A stretch of DNA of 55,235 nucleotides from Arthrobacter sp. AQ5-06 (GCF_003287955.1 NZ_QMKP01000021.1:1-55235); one strand, 5' to 3'. Positions 17,371-27,127 are shown, counted from the stretch's first letter. The notes: generated by a model not told the origin, from the sequence alone. Program-made: numbers and translations.

Positions 17371-18495
17371 TCAGGCGCCTTCCAGGACCTGGCTGGTGGC
17401 CCAGGCGAGGTATTTTGCGGCGTTGGCGACGGCGTCTTCCGGGCTGGCCGCTATATCCAGCAGTTGCGCGGCGGCTACCACTCCGTGTCCCGCCAGGTCC
17501 TCGGGCGTGACCAGGATCCGCCCCGCCACGACGATCACGGGGATCCCGCGTTCCCGGGCTGCGTCGGCGAGCGCGATGGGGGCCTTGCCGGTCAGCGACT
17601 GCGAGTCCATGGATCCTTCGCCGGTGATCACCAGGTCTGCGTTGTCCAGCTGGTCGGCGAGGCCGGTGAGTCCTGCGACGAGCGCGAACCCGCCTTCCAG
17701 GCGGGCGTTGGTGAAGGCAAGGAACGACGCCGGGAAGCCACCTGCCGCCCCGGCGCCCGGGATGTTAACGTCCCGGCCAGTGACCTCGCGGAGCACGGAC
17801 GCCCAGTTACGCAGGCCGGCGTCGAGCTGTTCCGCTGCCGCGTCGTCGGCGCCCTTCTGGGCGCCGAAGATGTGGGCCGCCCCTGCGGCGCCATAGAGCG
17901 GGTTCTGGACGTCCACGGCGATCCTGAACGAGACGGCGGACAGGCGGGGATCCAGTCCGGAGGTATCGAGGGCTGCAACGTCGGCGAGTGATCCGCCGCC
18001 CAACGGGACAACGTTGCCGGCCGCGTCCAGCGGCTTGAGGCCCAGCGCGCGCAGGGCGCCGCTGCCGCCGTCGGTCATGGCCGATCCGCCCAGGCCCAGC
18101 ACAATCTCGGTGGCACCCGCGTCAAGGGCCGCGGCGATCAGCTGCCCGCAGCCGTAACTGTGGGCCCGCAGGGCGTTGGCCGGTGTGGGTTCCATCTCCG
18201 CCAAGCCGGAGGCCTGCGCTGTCTCGATGACGGCGGTAGCACCGCCGTCGGCGTTCTTCCGGATGGCCCAGGCGGCTCCCACGGGAGCAAGAATGGGACC
18301 CACGACGGCATTGAGCCGCTCCTCGTAGCCGGCCGAAACGGCAGCCTCCAGGGTTCCCTCACCGCCGTCGGCGATCGGAAACTGGCTGGCTACAGCGTCC
18401 GGGTAGACGCGCAGCGCACCTTCGGCGATGGCGGCGGCGGCCTCCGCGGCGGTGAGCGAGCCCTTAAACTTGTCCGGAGCGATGAGAATGCGCAT
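17371..18495 (-). CDS. Glycerate kinase (GlxK/GarK family)
   Basis: 374 residues from ATG 18495, where the conserved MRILIAPDKFKGSLTAAEAA begins; the frame is open 17 codons further but without homology. Other family features are FPIADGGEGTLEA, IVLGLGGSAMTDGGSGALRA, AGAAGGFPASFLAF and DLVITGEGSMDSQSL. It phosphorylates D-glycerate to 2- or 3-phosphoglycerate with ATP. It stands alone, convergent with the small membrane-protein genes. Confidence 0.92.
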   Translation of the reverse strand: MRILIAPDKFKGSLTAAEAAAAIAEGALRVYPDAVASQFPIADGGEGTLEAAVSAGYEERLNAVVGPILAPVGAAWAIRKNADGGATAVIETAQASGLAEMEPTPANALRAHSYGCGQLIAAALDAGATEIVLGLGGSAMTDGGSGALRALGLKPLDAAGNVVPLGGGSLADVAALDTSGLDPRLSAVSFRIAVDVQNPLYGAAGAAHIFGAQKGADDAAAEQLDAGLRNWASVLREVTGRDVNIPGAGAAGGFPASFLAFTNARLEGGFALVAGLTGLADQLDNADLVITGEGSMDSQSLTGKAPIALADAARERGIPVIVVAGRILVTPEDLAGHGVVAAAQLLDIAASPEDAVANAAKYLAWATSQVLEGA

Positions 18496-18567
18496 GCCGT
18501 CCATCATGCCAGCCAAACAAGGGAAAGCGCTTGCCCGCCCCGGCATGCGGACAGCTCGGGACGCCCT

Positions 18568-19392
18568 TTACCGGCTGGCGTCGAGATCCTTGGCCTTGAG
18601 CACCGCGAAGTAGCCCGGCACGCGGCTGTTTCCCGCAGCGTCCATCAGCGGGTTGGTCTCGATGGTTGCGGCCCCGTCTTCCACGAGCGTCCACCGGTCC
18701 TTCGGCATCACGCGGGCGAGCTCCTCCGGTCCGAAGTGGCCGGGCATGGGCAGCTTCCGGATAGCCAGCTCCAACGGGGCCGGGATGCTCCGCGGTGACG
18801 CACCCAGGTGCGCGACGTACTCCACCGGGTTGCCCTGGAAATTCGTCTCCGCCAGAAAGACTGTGCCGCGGGCGCCCACGAGCTGCCTCAGATTTTCCAT
18901 AAGCGCCGCCTGATCGGCCGGGGCCAGGACGTGCAGCACGCCGCGGACAAAGACGTTGGCATCCGTGGATTCCACCAGACTCGCGCCGGCTCCCGGCTCG
19001 GTCATGTCACACGCCAAGTAGCTGACACCATCAACTCCTGACGATTCGTCACGAGCACGGCTCACCGCATGCGCCGACACGTCAACGCCCAGGACCTGCG
19101 GTGAAAACGCCGTCAGGGCGCGGCTGAATGCGCCATGCCCGCAACCCACATCCACCACGGGAAGGCTTGGATCGAAGTGTCGCTGCAGGACGTCGAGGTA
19201 GCCCAGCAGTTCGTGGTCCGTGCCGGAATCCCACAGCACGTCGCTCCGGGCGCCCGTCCTGGCGATCCCTGCCCAGTACCTGTCCCAGGCCACGGCTCTG
19301 TTCTTGGGAGCAGCCCAGGACAGCCTGATCAGTTTGGGCAGGATCAAGTACTTTCGCAAGGCGGAGAGCACCGGTTTCGCTGGGGATGACAT
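18568..19392 (-). CDS. Class I SAM-dependent methyltransferase
   Basis: 274 residues from ATG 19392 (an in-frame ATG at 19413 is also possible). The SAM motif I is VVDVGCGHGAFSRAL, followed by VLGVDVSAHAVSRAR and YLACDMTEPG. The C-terminal half has a strongly hydrophilic acceptor region. The substrate is not indicated by motif or neighbours; small-molecule methylation is most likely. Confidence 0.82.
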   Translation of the reverse strand: MSSPAKPVLSALRKYLILPKLIRLSWAAPKNRAVAWDRYWAGIARTGARSDVLWDSGTDHELLGYLDVLQRHFDPSLPVVDVGCGHGAFSRALTAFSPQVLGVDVSAHAVSRARDESSGVDGVSYLACDMTEPGAGASLVESTDANVFVRGVLHVLAPADQAALMENLRQLVGARGTVFLAETNFQGNPVEYVAHLGASPRSIPAPLELAIRKLPMPGHFGPEELARVMPKDRWTLVEDGAATIETNPLMDAAGNSRVPGYFAVLKAKDLDASR

Positions 19393-19445
19393 CGTACAAA
19401 TATAGGACCTCAACCGCGCCGCGGCGGTTTGCCGGCCTGATCCGC

Positions 19446-19832
19446 TCAGGCTGTGGCCGCGGGTTCGTTCAGCAGCCAGGCCATGGCGTCGTCGCGGGAC
19501 GTAAAGAACCGGGTGGGGCAGGGCACTTTGGTGATGCCCAGGATGAAGTTGGCCAATACTTTGTCAACCGGCGACGCCCCCAGCAGCGCAATGCGGGAGG
19601 CCTGGCAGGGGCGGCCAAAAACGGCACGGGCTCCCCGGCTGACCTGGGCCGTGGTGGCCATATCCACCAGCATGGGATGGCGGCGGGACCCGCACAGTTC
19701 GTTGACGTTCCGCATGGCGGCCTCGGCGTCGGATTCCACGATGGACACGCCCCGCACCCACTTCAGCTGGACAACACTTTGTTCATCCAGCGTCAGGTCC
19801 GCCTTGGCCGCTTCTGCAGGTTGACTCGTCAC
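19446..19832 (-). CDS. STAS/DUF7793-like small protein
   Basis: 128 residues from GTG 19832, chosen because GGAGGG lies five bases upstream; an ATG at 19877 in frame lacks a ribosome site. The layout, an early VVQLKWVRGVSIVESDAEAA strand-helix, MLVDMATTAQVSRGARAVFG, IALLGASPVDKVLANFILG and a final FTSRDDAMAWLL, is that of SpoIIAA/STAS-like folds found in actinobacteria. It is divergent from the sensor kinase at 19906 with only 73 bp between, so a link to that signalling locus is possible. Confidence 0.7.
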   Translation of the reverse strand: MTSQPAEAAKADLTLDEQSVVQLKWVRGVSIVESDAEAAMRNVNELCGSRRHPMLVDMATTAQVSRGARAVFGRPCQASRIALLGASPVDKVLANFILGITKVPCPTRFFTSRDDAMAWLLNEPAATA

Positions 19833-19905
19833 GATTACCCTCCGCGCATTTTTATAGGAACAGTGGTGCTCCGTCACCCTACAATGTACTCAGTCAGGAG
19901 CAAAC

Positions 19906-21591
19906 GTGAGCTCACTCAGGAGCGAAGGGGGCAGGTTGCCAGCGGACACAGCACATTTCGCAACCGTGCCATACCTGGCAGTCGTTGCGGACCCCGACGC
20001 CGGGCGCCGGGAATTCACGGCGGCGGCACTGGAGGCGGCGGGCTTCACGGTCAGCGCTGTTGGTAACGCCACCAGTCTGTCGGCCCTTCTGGACCAGCGC
20101 GAGCCCTCCGTCCTGGTCCTGGACAGTTCACTCTCCGACGTCGACGCGACCGCCCCTGCGCTGGTCCTCGTGGATCTCGATAGTCCGGCAGAGGTCAAGT
20201 CAGTGGAGCATGCCGGCATACGGGACTGTATCGCCAAACCCCCTGCTGCCAAGGAACTCGTCCACCGCGCCACGGCCCTGATCAACCTGGTCTCCCGCCG
20301 GAATGAAGCGCGGCAGGAAGCGCAGACGTTACGCGAAAGGCTGCGGCAGGTGTCGGCGGCGGTCCGGGGAACCAACCATCCGCAACAGATCGCCGACTTT
20401 GTGGTCAGGGGCTTCGGTGAGACGTTCGGCGCGGACCGGGTGTGGCTGACCACGTTCGACGACGACAGGGTGCCGCCCATCACCGCCCAGTGGCACCGGC
20501 CCGGCCTGGCGCCGCTGCCTGAAGGAATGTTCACGGACGAAGACCCGGTGCGCAGGACGGCTGACGTTCTGTGGGCGCGGGCTGAGGCCCTGACGGCGGA
20601 CGGAGCGTTCGCGCCGCTGGGCACGGGCGACGTCCGGCTGCCGGCGGAACTCGCGAAACTGCGCGCCGCCGCGTCCGTGGCGGTCCCGATGGGGGACGGC
20701 AGCTCCTCGCTGGGAATTATCTGGATCGCCCTGCTGGATTCCCCCAGGGAATGGTCGCGGGCTGAGTTGGCGCTGATCCAGCACGTGGCCGGCAATACCG
20801 CCCACGGCCTGATCCAAAGCCATCTGATCACCAGCCAGCAGCAGGTGGTCAAGCAGCTCCAGCAGCTGGACAAAGCCAAGACCGACTTCCTGGCCACCGT
20901 CAACCATGAGCTCCGCACACCGCTGACATCGATCATGGCCTACCTGGACATGATCCAGGAGAATACGTCCGATCCGGTGTCCAGCGAGGTCCACCAGATG
21001 CTGGACATCGTGGTCCGGAACACCGAACGGCTGCGGTTGCTGATCGAAGACATGCTGAGCGTTTCCCGCAATGGGCATGAGCAAAGTCCGCTGCACCTGA
21101 CTCCTGTCCGGCTGGCGCGGACGCTCGAGATCGTCACCGCTGCGCTCAGGCCGCTCGCAAAAGTTCAGAACGTCGCTATTGCCATGGCACCGGCCTCGGA
21201 GGATCCGGAAATCCTGGCAGATGAAGTGCAGCTGCAGCAGGTTTTCACGAATCTGGTCTCCAACGCCATCAAGTTCACCCCCGGCGGAGGACAGATCGAC
21301 GTCGTCAGTCTGGCGCGGGCAGATGCAGACGGCACCCGCTGGGCGACGGTCACCGTCTCGGACACCGGGATGGGGATCTCCAGTGACGAGATAGCCCACA
21401 TCTTCACCCGCTTTTACCGCGCCTCGAACGCGATGTCCGGGGCGGTTCCGGGCACCGGACTCGGGCTCGCCATCACGCAGGACATCGTCCAACGCCACGG
21501 CGGCCGCATTGACGTAACCTCGGAGCTGGGTGCCGGCACCACTGTCACCGTGGCCCTCCCCCTTGGAGCCCACGCGTCCCACGAAACCTGA
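19906..21591 (+). CDS. Hybrid-type sensor histidine kinase with pseudo-receiver, GAF and HATPase domains
   Basis: 561 residues, no membrane segment. GTG 19906 follows CAGGAG. A receiver-like domain at about 20-125 has AVVADPD, VLVLDSS and CIAKPP. A GAF domain at about 140-300 follows. HisKA is marked by FLATVNHELRTPLTSI with the phospho-acceptor His. HATPase boxes are NLVSNAIKFTPGGG, VSDTGMGI and GTGLGLAITQDIVQRHGG. It is a complete cytoplasmic kinase; no separate response regulator is nearby. The GGDEF-EAL gene starts 20 bp later, so c-di-GMP turnover is its likely partner. Confidence 0.88.
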   Translation: MSSLRSEGGRLPADTAHFATVPYLAVVADPDAGRREFTAAALEAAGFTVSAVGNATSLSALLDQREPSVLVLDSSLSDVDATAPALVLVDLDSPAEVKSVEHAGIRDCIAKPPAAKELVHRATALINLVSRRNEARQEAQTLRERLRQVSAAVRGTNHPQQIADFVVRGFGETFGADRVWLTTFDDDRVPPITAQWHRPGLAPLPEGMFTDEDPVRRTADVLWARAEALTADGAFAPLGTGDVRLPAELAKLRAAASVAVPMGDGSSSLGIIWIALLDSPREWSRAELALIQHVAGNTAHGLIQSHLITSQQQVVKQLQQLDKAKTDFLATVNHELRTPLTSIMAYLDMIQENTSDPVSSEVHQMLDIVVRNTERLRLLIEDMLSVSRNGHEQSPLHLTPVRLARTLEIVTAALRPLAKVQNVAIAMAPASEDPEILADEVQLQQVFTNLVSNAIKFTPGGGQIDVVSLARADADGTRWATVTVSDTGMGISSDEIAHIFTRFYRASNAMSGAVPGTGLGLAITQDIVQRHGGRIDVTSELGAGTTVTVALPLGAHASHET

Positions 21592-21611
21592 ACCGGGAAA
21601 GGAGGCACCAG

Positions 21612-23150
21612 ATGTTCGCTGACGATGACCCCAGGCTCTCCCAGCTGTTCGATGGCATCGTCCGGCTTGCCTCCGGAGACCTCCAGTCGCGGATAGAAGT
21701 ATCGCCGGCCCGGGACGAGCTCGACGCCATCATCATGGGCACTAACCTCCTGGCCGAGGACCTGCAGATCACTTACGAAGAGATGGAGCAGCGTGTTGAG
21801 GTCCGCACGCAACTGCTGCACGAAGCCCACCGCGAAATGCAGATCATGGCCATGCAGGATCCCCTCACCGGCCTCGCCAACCGCTCGGCGCTTCTGGCTG
21901 CGCTGAAGTCCCCCCAGGACCACGACGGCGAGGCCCCCAGCCAGACCGTTCTCCTGCTCCTTGACCTTGACGCCTTCAAATCCATCAACGACACTCTCGG
22001 CCACACTGCCGGCGATCAGGTGCTGATCACTGTGGCCCAACGCATCCGCAGCGCGGTCCGGGCCACCGACGTTGTTGCCCGGCTGGGCGGGGACGAGTTT
22101 GCCATCGTTATGCCGGCCACGGGCGCCGACCAGGCCGCCGTCGTAGGCCAACGCATCCTGGCAGCCATCAAGGAACCCATCGACCTGCCTGACCGGGCCG
22201 TCCGCTGCGGGGCGAGCCTAGGACTCAGCCTCGGGGAGGCTGGGCGGAAGGCCGAGGACCTGCTGATGGAGGCCGATGTGGCCATGTACGCCTCCAAAGC
22301 AGAGGGCCAGAACCGGCTCCATGTCTTCGAACCTGGGCTCCTGCTCATCCGCAGGCTCCGCAGCCAACTGCTGGAGGACCTCCGGGCCGCCATCAAGGGC
22401 CAGGGCCTGGTGCTGCACTACCAGCCCGTGATTGAACTGGGCACCGGGCGCATTGAAGGGGTGGAGGCCCTGATCCGCTGGGACCACCCCACCCGCGGCC
22501 GCATCATGCCCGACGAATTCATCCCGCTGGCAGAAGATGCCGGGCTGATCTCGGAACTGGGCCTGTGGGTGCTCAGCACCGCTGTAGGCCAGCTACGCAG
22601 TTGGATTGATGCCGACCTGGTGGACAGCCGGTTTTCTGTCCGGATCAACATCTCCGCGACGGATCTGCAGAGCCTGCACTTCATCGAAGACGTCCGCGCC
22701 GTGCTCAAGGAGACGGGTGTCCGTCCCGAGCAGGTTGTCCTGGAGCTGACAGAAGCAGCCATCGTCAGGGGGAACGATCTGGACCGGTATTCCTTGGGCG
22801 GCCTTCGTGGGCTGGGCGTCGGTATCGAGATCGACGACTTCGGTACCGGATATTCCTCCATCAGCTACCTGCGCCGGCTCCCGGTGGACCGGGTCAAAGT
22901 GGACCGGTCCCTGATCGAGGGCCTGGGCACAGACCCCAGCCAGCCGGCACTGGTGGCTGCAGTCCTGCAGCTGGTGCGCGCCTGCGGGCTCGAAGCCGTG
23001 TGGGAAGGCGTGGAAACAGCGGAACAGGCCGAGCACCTCAGGAACCTCGGATGCCTGAGTGCACAGGGCTATTTCTTCAGTAAGCCCGTCCCGCCCGAAC
23101 AGATTCCTGCGCTGCTGGCCGAAACTTCATCCGAAAGTAATAGAGGCTGA
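21612..23150 (+). CDS. Bifunctional GGDEF-EAL c-di-GMP enzyme
   Basis: 512 residues. A HAMP-like, membrane-free start runs to about residue 75. The GGDEF domain has MQDPLTGLANRSALLA and RLGGDEFAIV, with an inhibitory-site RATD five residues before GGDEF. The EAL domain has GVEALIRWDHP, NISATDLQ, LELTEAAIV, EIDDFGTGYSS, VKVDRSLIEG, WEGVETAEQ and SAQGYFFSKP, so all metal and catalytic residues are kept. Both synthesis and hydrolysis of c-di-GMP look possible. GGAAAGGAGG precedes ATG 21612, and it is co-transcribed with the kinase. Confidence 0.93.
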   Translation: MFADDDPRLSQLFDGIVRLASGDLQSRIEVSPARDELDAIIMGTNLLAEDLQITYEEMEQRVEVRTQLLHEAHREMQIMAMQDPLTGLANRSALLAALKSPQDHDGEAPSQTVLLLLDLDAFKSINDTLGHTAGDQVLITVAQRIRSAVRATDVVARLGGDEFAIVMPATGADQAAVVGQRILAAIKEPIDLPDRAVRCGASLGLSLGEAGRKAEDLLMEADVAMYASKAEGQNRLHVFEPGLLLIRRLRSQLLEDLRAAIKGQGLVLHYQPVIELGTGRIEGVEALIRWDHPTRGRIMPDEFIPLAEDAGLISELGLWVLSTAVGQLRSWIDADLVDSRFSVRINISATDLQSLHFIEDVRAVLKETGVRPEQVVLELTEAAIVRGNDLDRYSLGGLRGLGVGIEIDDFGTGYSSISYLRRLPVDRVKVDRSLIEGLGTDPSQPALVAAVLQLVRACGLEAVWEGVETAEQAEHLRNLGCLSAQGYFFSKPVPPEQIPALLAETSSESNRG

Positions 23151-23324
23151 TCGATTAAGGGCTGCACTTTTGAATCATCCCGATATACGATCAAGTGGCG
23201 GTATCCGATTCTTTGAGGCCAGGAAGATCGGCATTAATCAGAAGTAGCGCACTCCGAAGGCATCTGGAAATTTGAAAATAAAGGGGCCAAGGAGCCATTA
23301 CTTCGTCAACTGGGGGCGTTGCTA

Positions 23325-24380
23325 ATGACGGTTCGCGTACAAGCTTGGGGAGTTATTGCTGCGGTTTTGGCGGATTCCGATCCTGCCGGGGCGGCAATAC
23401 GTCAGCGCCTTAGCAGCCGCTTGGCGGAAAATCCCGGCATGCCGGAACGGGCCCTGCTGGAATATCTTCTGGAACGCCGGCAACAGGACACCACAGACGC
23501 GGAAACCCCCGACACCGCGCGCTTCCCGCAGCCTCTCAGCGCCATGCCGCCAGAGCTTGCCGAGCGGCTGGATTCCCTGCGCAGCCTGTCGCGGATCAGC
23601 GCGCTGCTGGAAAACCAGATGCTGATGACCGCGTTCCAGCCGATCTACGGCCTCGATTCCAAAGGCGTTGTGGGCGTAGAGGCATTGTCGCGCTTTGTCA
23701 GCGACGACGGCGCAAGCGCGGAGCTCTGGTTCGCCGAGGCGGCCGCCGTTGGCTTGGGCGCCAACCTGGAATTCTCGGCCCTCGCGTCCGCAGCCGCCGC
23801 TGCCGCGAAGCTCCCCGCGCACCTCTACGTCTCCCTGAACATCTCCCCCACATCATGCCTGGATCCCCGGCTGCTCGAATTGTTTGAACACATCGAGCTG
23901 CCAATAGACCGCATTGTGCTCGAATTGACGGACGAAATTCCGGACGAGGAATACTCGCATTTCATTTCCGCAATTACGCCGCTCCGGGAACGCGGGCTGC
24001 GCATTGCAATCGATGATTCACACCCCAGCGCGGGCGCCCTAAGCCGGATGCTCCATCTGCGGCCTGACTTCATCAAGCTTGGCAGGAACGTGATCAGCGG
24101 CGTGGACACGGATGCCTCCCAGCACGCCCTGGCCGCGTGCCTGGTGGACTTCGCGGAGCAGATCGGCAGTGTTCTTGTGGCAGAAGGCGTTGAAACCACC
24201 GGGGAACTGAACGTCCTCACCGAGTTGGGCGTCAGCGCCGGCCAGGGCTACCTGCTGGGCCGGCCCTCCGTCCGGCCGAAGGACTGGGCGGCGTGGAATA
24301 CGCCGCTCGACCCCGACGGGCTGCGCCGCCTCGCCGCCGCAGCCGATCACGCCACCCACCCTCCGGGCGGCTCCGACTGA
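23325..24380 (+). CDS. EAL-domain protein with altered loop 6
   Basis: 351 residues from ATG 23325 (GGGGGCG upstream; a TTG two codons earlier is also open). A short N-terminal helical region is followed by an EAL domain: GVEALSRFVSD, LNISPTSC, LELTDEIPDE, AIDDSHPSAGA, FIKLGR, LVAEGVETTGE and GQGYLLGRP. The usual DDFGTGYSS loop is DDSHPSAGA and the Asp after the catalytic Lys is Gly. Metal ligands largely remain, so it may be a weak phosphodiesterase or a c-di-GMP sensor. A 174-bp AT-rich stretch before it probably gives it its own promoter. Confidence 0.87.
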   Translation: MTVRVQAWGVIAAVLADSDPAGAAIRQRLSSRLAENPGMPERALLEYLLERRQQDTTDAETPDTARFPQPLSAMPPELAERLDSLRSLSRISALLENQMLMTAFQPIYGLDSKGVVGVEALSRFVSDDGASAELWFAEAAAVGLGANLEFSALASAAAAAAKLPAHLYVSLNISPTSCLDPRLLELFEHIELPIDRIVLELTDEIPDEEYSHFISAITPLRERGLRIAIDDSHPSAGALSRMLHLRPDFIKLGRNVISGVDTDASQHALAACLVDFAEQIGSVLVAEGVETTGELNVLTELGVSAGQGYLLGRPSVRPKDWAAWNTPLDPDGLRRLAAAADHATHPPGGSD

Positions 24381-24467
24381 CGTTGACCGCACGGCGGCAC
24401 AGGGGCTGCCAGCACCGGCAAACCAGCCCTCAGGCCACCGCGCCTCGAACAGGCAACCCGTTCCGGG

Positions 24468-24704
24468 CTATTCGCTGTGCCCCTGATCGCCGCTCATCTG
24501 GTCTTCCGCCGGCGGGGTTTCGCCCGGCGGCACTCCCCCGCCCGGCTCCAGTCCGGTGATATTTCCCTCTACGGGGTCAGGATTGGCTGACGCTGCAGAG
24601 TCTTTGGACTGCTGAGACTCTTTCTCTGACTGATCGGAACCCGGCCTATCAGACACTGGCTGGTCCGGGTTCGCGGGATCATTTTCCGAATGGTAGCTGC
24701 CCAT
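24468..24704 (-). CDS. DUF6480-type small acidic protein
   Basis: 78 residues; GGAAAGGAAGGG just before ATG 24704 fixes the start, though the frame is open further. The C-terminal half contains ANPDPVEGNITGLEPGGGVP and PPGETPPAEDQMSG, the signature of the DUF6480 family of Gram-positive actinobacteria. The protein is acidic and probably disordered. The 250 bp upstream hold no gene and should contain its promoter. Confidence 0.75.
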   Translation of the reverse strand: MGSYHSENDPANPDQPVSDRPGSDQSEKESQQSKDSAASANPDPVEGNITGLEPGGGVPPGETPPAEDQMSGDQGHSE

Positions 24705-24954
24705 GGCGCCCTTCCTTTCCTTGGATCGGCTGCGGTTCTTTCCCCAGCCCTGGACTAATTGTAAGCATGCTGATAATTCTGGTAAGCAAGGTCCCGGCAG
24801 ACGCGCAAGCAGCCTGCCGGCTCCCAACGCCATGACAGCCGAAGAGGAAAGGCGCCGGGTCTGAAGCCCGGCCCGGGTGGCTTGCCCGAAGGCGACGAAC
24901 ACCCGTCCACGGGATTGGGACGCAGCTGACCGCACGCGCCACAACAGATCCGGG

Positions 24955-25761
24955 TCAGCTGCCGGGCCACTCGCCGCGTTCCTGCAGGACCTGCTTCAGC
25001 AGATCCGCGCGGTCCGTCACGATCCCGTCCACGCCCAGGTCAAGCAACCGGTGCATCTCGGCGGGGTGGTTGATGGTCCACACATGGACCATCAGACCCA
25101 GGGCGTGCGCCCGCCGCACATAGGCAGGCGTCACCACCCGGATCGCCCCATAGCGGACCGGGACCTGCAGGGCCTGGACATCCCGCAATGGGCCTCGTAG
25201 CACAAGGCGCAGCCAGGTGGCCGGAAGCACCGGGCCCAGCAGGACAAACAGCGCGTTCGTCACCATCCCTGCCGACGACGCCACCGGACGGCTCAACAGG
25301 TTCAGCACCGCCCGGCGTCGGCGGTCTGAAAAACTGGCCACGAGGACCCGGTCATGCGCGCCGTGCCGTTCGATGCCGGCGGCCAGGCTTTGCACGGAGT
25401 TCCAGTCTTTGACGTCCAGATTCAGCCTGGCAGCCGGGAAGGCCGTCAACAGGTCATCGAACAGCGGCACGGGCTCGCGCCCGCAGATCCGCGCGGTGGA
25501 AACCTCGGCGGCGGTCAGCTCGGAAATCCGGCCACGGCCGTCGGTGACCCGGTCCAGGGCGTCGTCGTGGAAGAGCAGCAGCACGCCGTCGGAGGTGGTG
25601 TGCACATCCGTCTCGAGGTACTCATAGCCAAGTTCGGCGGCAGCCCGGAACGCGGCCATCGAGTTCTCCAGCCCCTCCCGGGAGAATCCGCGGTGGGCCA
25701 TGGCGATGGGACGCGAGGGACGCGCAGCACCGCCGGAAGCGTCGAAAAACGGCTCAGTCAC
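24955..25761 (-). CDS. Glycerophosphodiester phosphodiesterase family protein
   Basis: 268 residues. The GDPD TIM barrel shows AMAHRGFSREGLENSMAAFR with the catalytic His-Arg, YLETDVHTTSDG with the Glu-Asp metal ligands, LLLFHDDALDRVTDGRGRI, and a late GLMVHVWTINHPAEMHRLL then GVDGIVTDRADLL. No signal peptide is seen. It would release glycerol-3-phosphate from glycerophosphodiesters in the cytoplasm. Confidence 0.92.
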   Translation of the reverse strand: MTEPFFDASGGAARPSRPIAMAHRGFSREGLENSMAAFRAAAELGYEYLETDVHTTSDGVLLLFHDDALDRVTDGRGRISELTAAEVSTARICGREPVPLFDDLLTAFPAARLNLDVKDWNSVQSLAAGIERHGAHDRVLVASFSDRRRRAVLNLLSRPVASSAGMVTNALFVLLGPVLPATWLRLVLRGPLRDVQALQVPVRYGAIRVVTPAYVRRAHALGLMVHVWTINHPAEMHRLLDLGVDGIVTDRADLLKQVLQERGEWPGS

Positions 25762-25788
25762 GCTTGTGAGCGTACCGGAGCCGCTGGG

Positions 25789-26037
25789 CTATTCCTCCTG
25801 CGGCACAATCTCCACGCCGTCACTGCAGTGCAGGAGCGTGCGGCCATGGCCGTCGTCGAGATCCACCCACACAGCGGTATGGTCCCACGTGATGGCGTCC
25901 ACGAACCCGCCGGTTTCGTATCCCGGGGCGAGGCGGACGCGCACGCGGTCTCCCTCTTTCAGCGCCTTCCAGTGCGCGGCGGGCTCTGCCGGGCGTAGCG
26001 GTGCGTTGGCCGCCCTCTGGTTGCCGTTCCTTGCCAT
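25789..26037 (-). CDS. Small hypothetical protein
   Basis: 82 residues. The C-terminal 55 residues, including LKEGDRVRVRLAPGYETGGF and TAVWVDLDDGHGRTLLH, look like a small beta-barrel (SH3- or KOW-like). A basic N-terminal arm precedes it. It sits 27 bp after the GDPD start on the same strand, so it is probably the upstream member of a two-gene unit. Function unknown. Confidence 0.65.
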   Translation of the reverse strand: MARNGNQRAANAPLRPAEPAAHWKALKEGDRVRVRLAPGYETGGFVDAITWDHTAVWVDLDDGHGRTLLHCSDGVEIVPQEE

Positions 26038-26139
26038 GACTCCCCCTCAAGCTGCGATGGGTATCCACCGCCCACGTTAGGGGGCAAACGTGAACGGAAG
26101 GTGAGCGGAAGCTGTGAATTCCGGCTACGGGAGCCGGGA

Positions 26140-26958
26140 TCAGGACAGCCTTACCCCCAGCGCCGCGAGCCTGGCCTCCAGAACCTGGGCCACACCGTCG
26201 TCGTCAAAGTGGGGTGCCTGCTGCCCGGCGGCGCTGATGGCGTCCGGATGGCCGCTGGCCATGGCGTACCCGTGGCCTGCCCAACGCAGCATCTCGACGT
26301 CGTTGGGCATGTCCCCGAACGCCACGACGTCGGCCGCGTCGATCGAGAGGGATTTGGCGTATTCCGCCAGGGTGACTGCTTTGTTGACGCCGGGGAGGGA
26401 CAGTTCCAGCATCGCCACGGTCGGCGCGGAGTGCGTCGCGGACGCGAGATGGGCGACGGCGGGCCGCACGGCTGCCAGGAAGTCGTCCGCGGTGCCATCT
26501 CTGACAATCGCCAGGAACTTCACGACGGCGTCGTCCGGGGTGAGCGTTTCGGCCAGCGGGGCCGGGGTAAATTCGCCCAGCAGCTCGCTGGAACCGTTCT
26601 CGATGAAACCGGGCTCAAGGTGGAATCCGGTCAGCGTTTCCGCGGCGAAGAGCGCGGCGGGGCGCAGTTTCTTGATGATCCGCCGCAGTTCCAGCACCGC
26701 CTCGATGCCCAGTGTCCGGGCGGAAACCAGCCGGTCCGCTTCGAGGTCCCACACCACGGCGCCGTTGGAACAGATGACCGTGCCCGTATGGCCCAGTTGT
26801 TCCTCCAGCGGGTGGAGCCAGCGTGGCGGGCGGCCGGTGACAAAAACGAGCTCGATGCCGGCGTCCCGGCAGGCGTGGAAGGCCCGGACGGTGCGGTCGC
26901 TGATCTTTCCGTCGTGCCCAAGAATCGTTCCGTCTATATCACTTGCTACCAGCCGCAT
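26140..26958 (-). CDS. Cof-type HAD-IIB phosphatase
   Basis: 272 residues. Motif I is LVASDIDGTILGHDG, motif II VFVTGRPPRW, motif III Lys in NKAVTLAEYAKSL and motif IV VVAFGDMPNDVEML followed by AGHGYAMASGHPD. The C2 cap between motifs II and III marks the Cof subfamily, which dephosphorylates sugar phosphates, pyridoxal phosphate or flavins. The precise substrate is not readable. Confidence 0.9.
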   Translation of the reverse strand: MRLVASDIDGTILGHDGKISDRTVRAFHACRDAGIELVFVTGRPPRWLHPLEEQLGHTGTVICSNGAVVWDLEADRLVSARTLGIEAVLELRRIIKKLRPAALFAAETLTGFHLEPGFIENGSSELLGEFTPAPLAETLTPDDAVVKFLAIVRDGTADDFLAAVRPAVAHLASATHSAPTVAMLELSLPGVNKAVTLAEYAKSLSIDAADVVAFGDMPNDVEMLRWAGHGYAMASGHPDAISAAGQQAPHFDDDGVAQVLEARLAALGVRLS

Positions 26959-27127
26959 CCTGCCAGTCTACGTGGGGCACGGGGTTTCCCGGGCGGTGAA
27001 GCGTCGTCCCAACGGCTGGCCCGTTGGAGTCGCCCTGCGACGTTTTTGACGCCGCGCTACGTTCTGTTGAGCCTGCGCGTCCTTGCGTGAACGTCCGTGT
27101 CCGGTGCCGTTGTGGGGTGTGGGGGCC

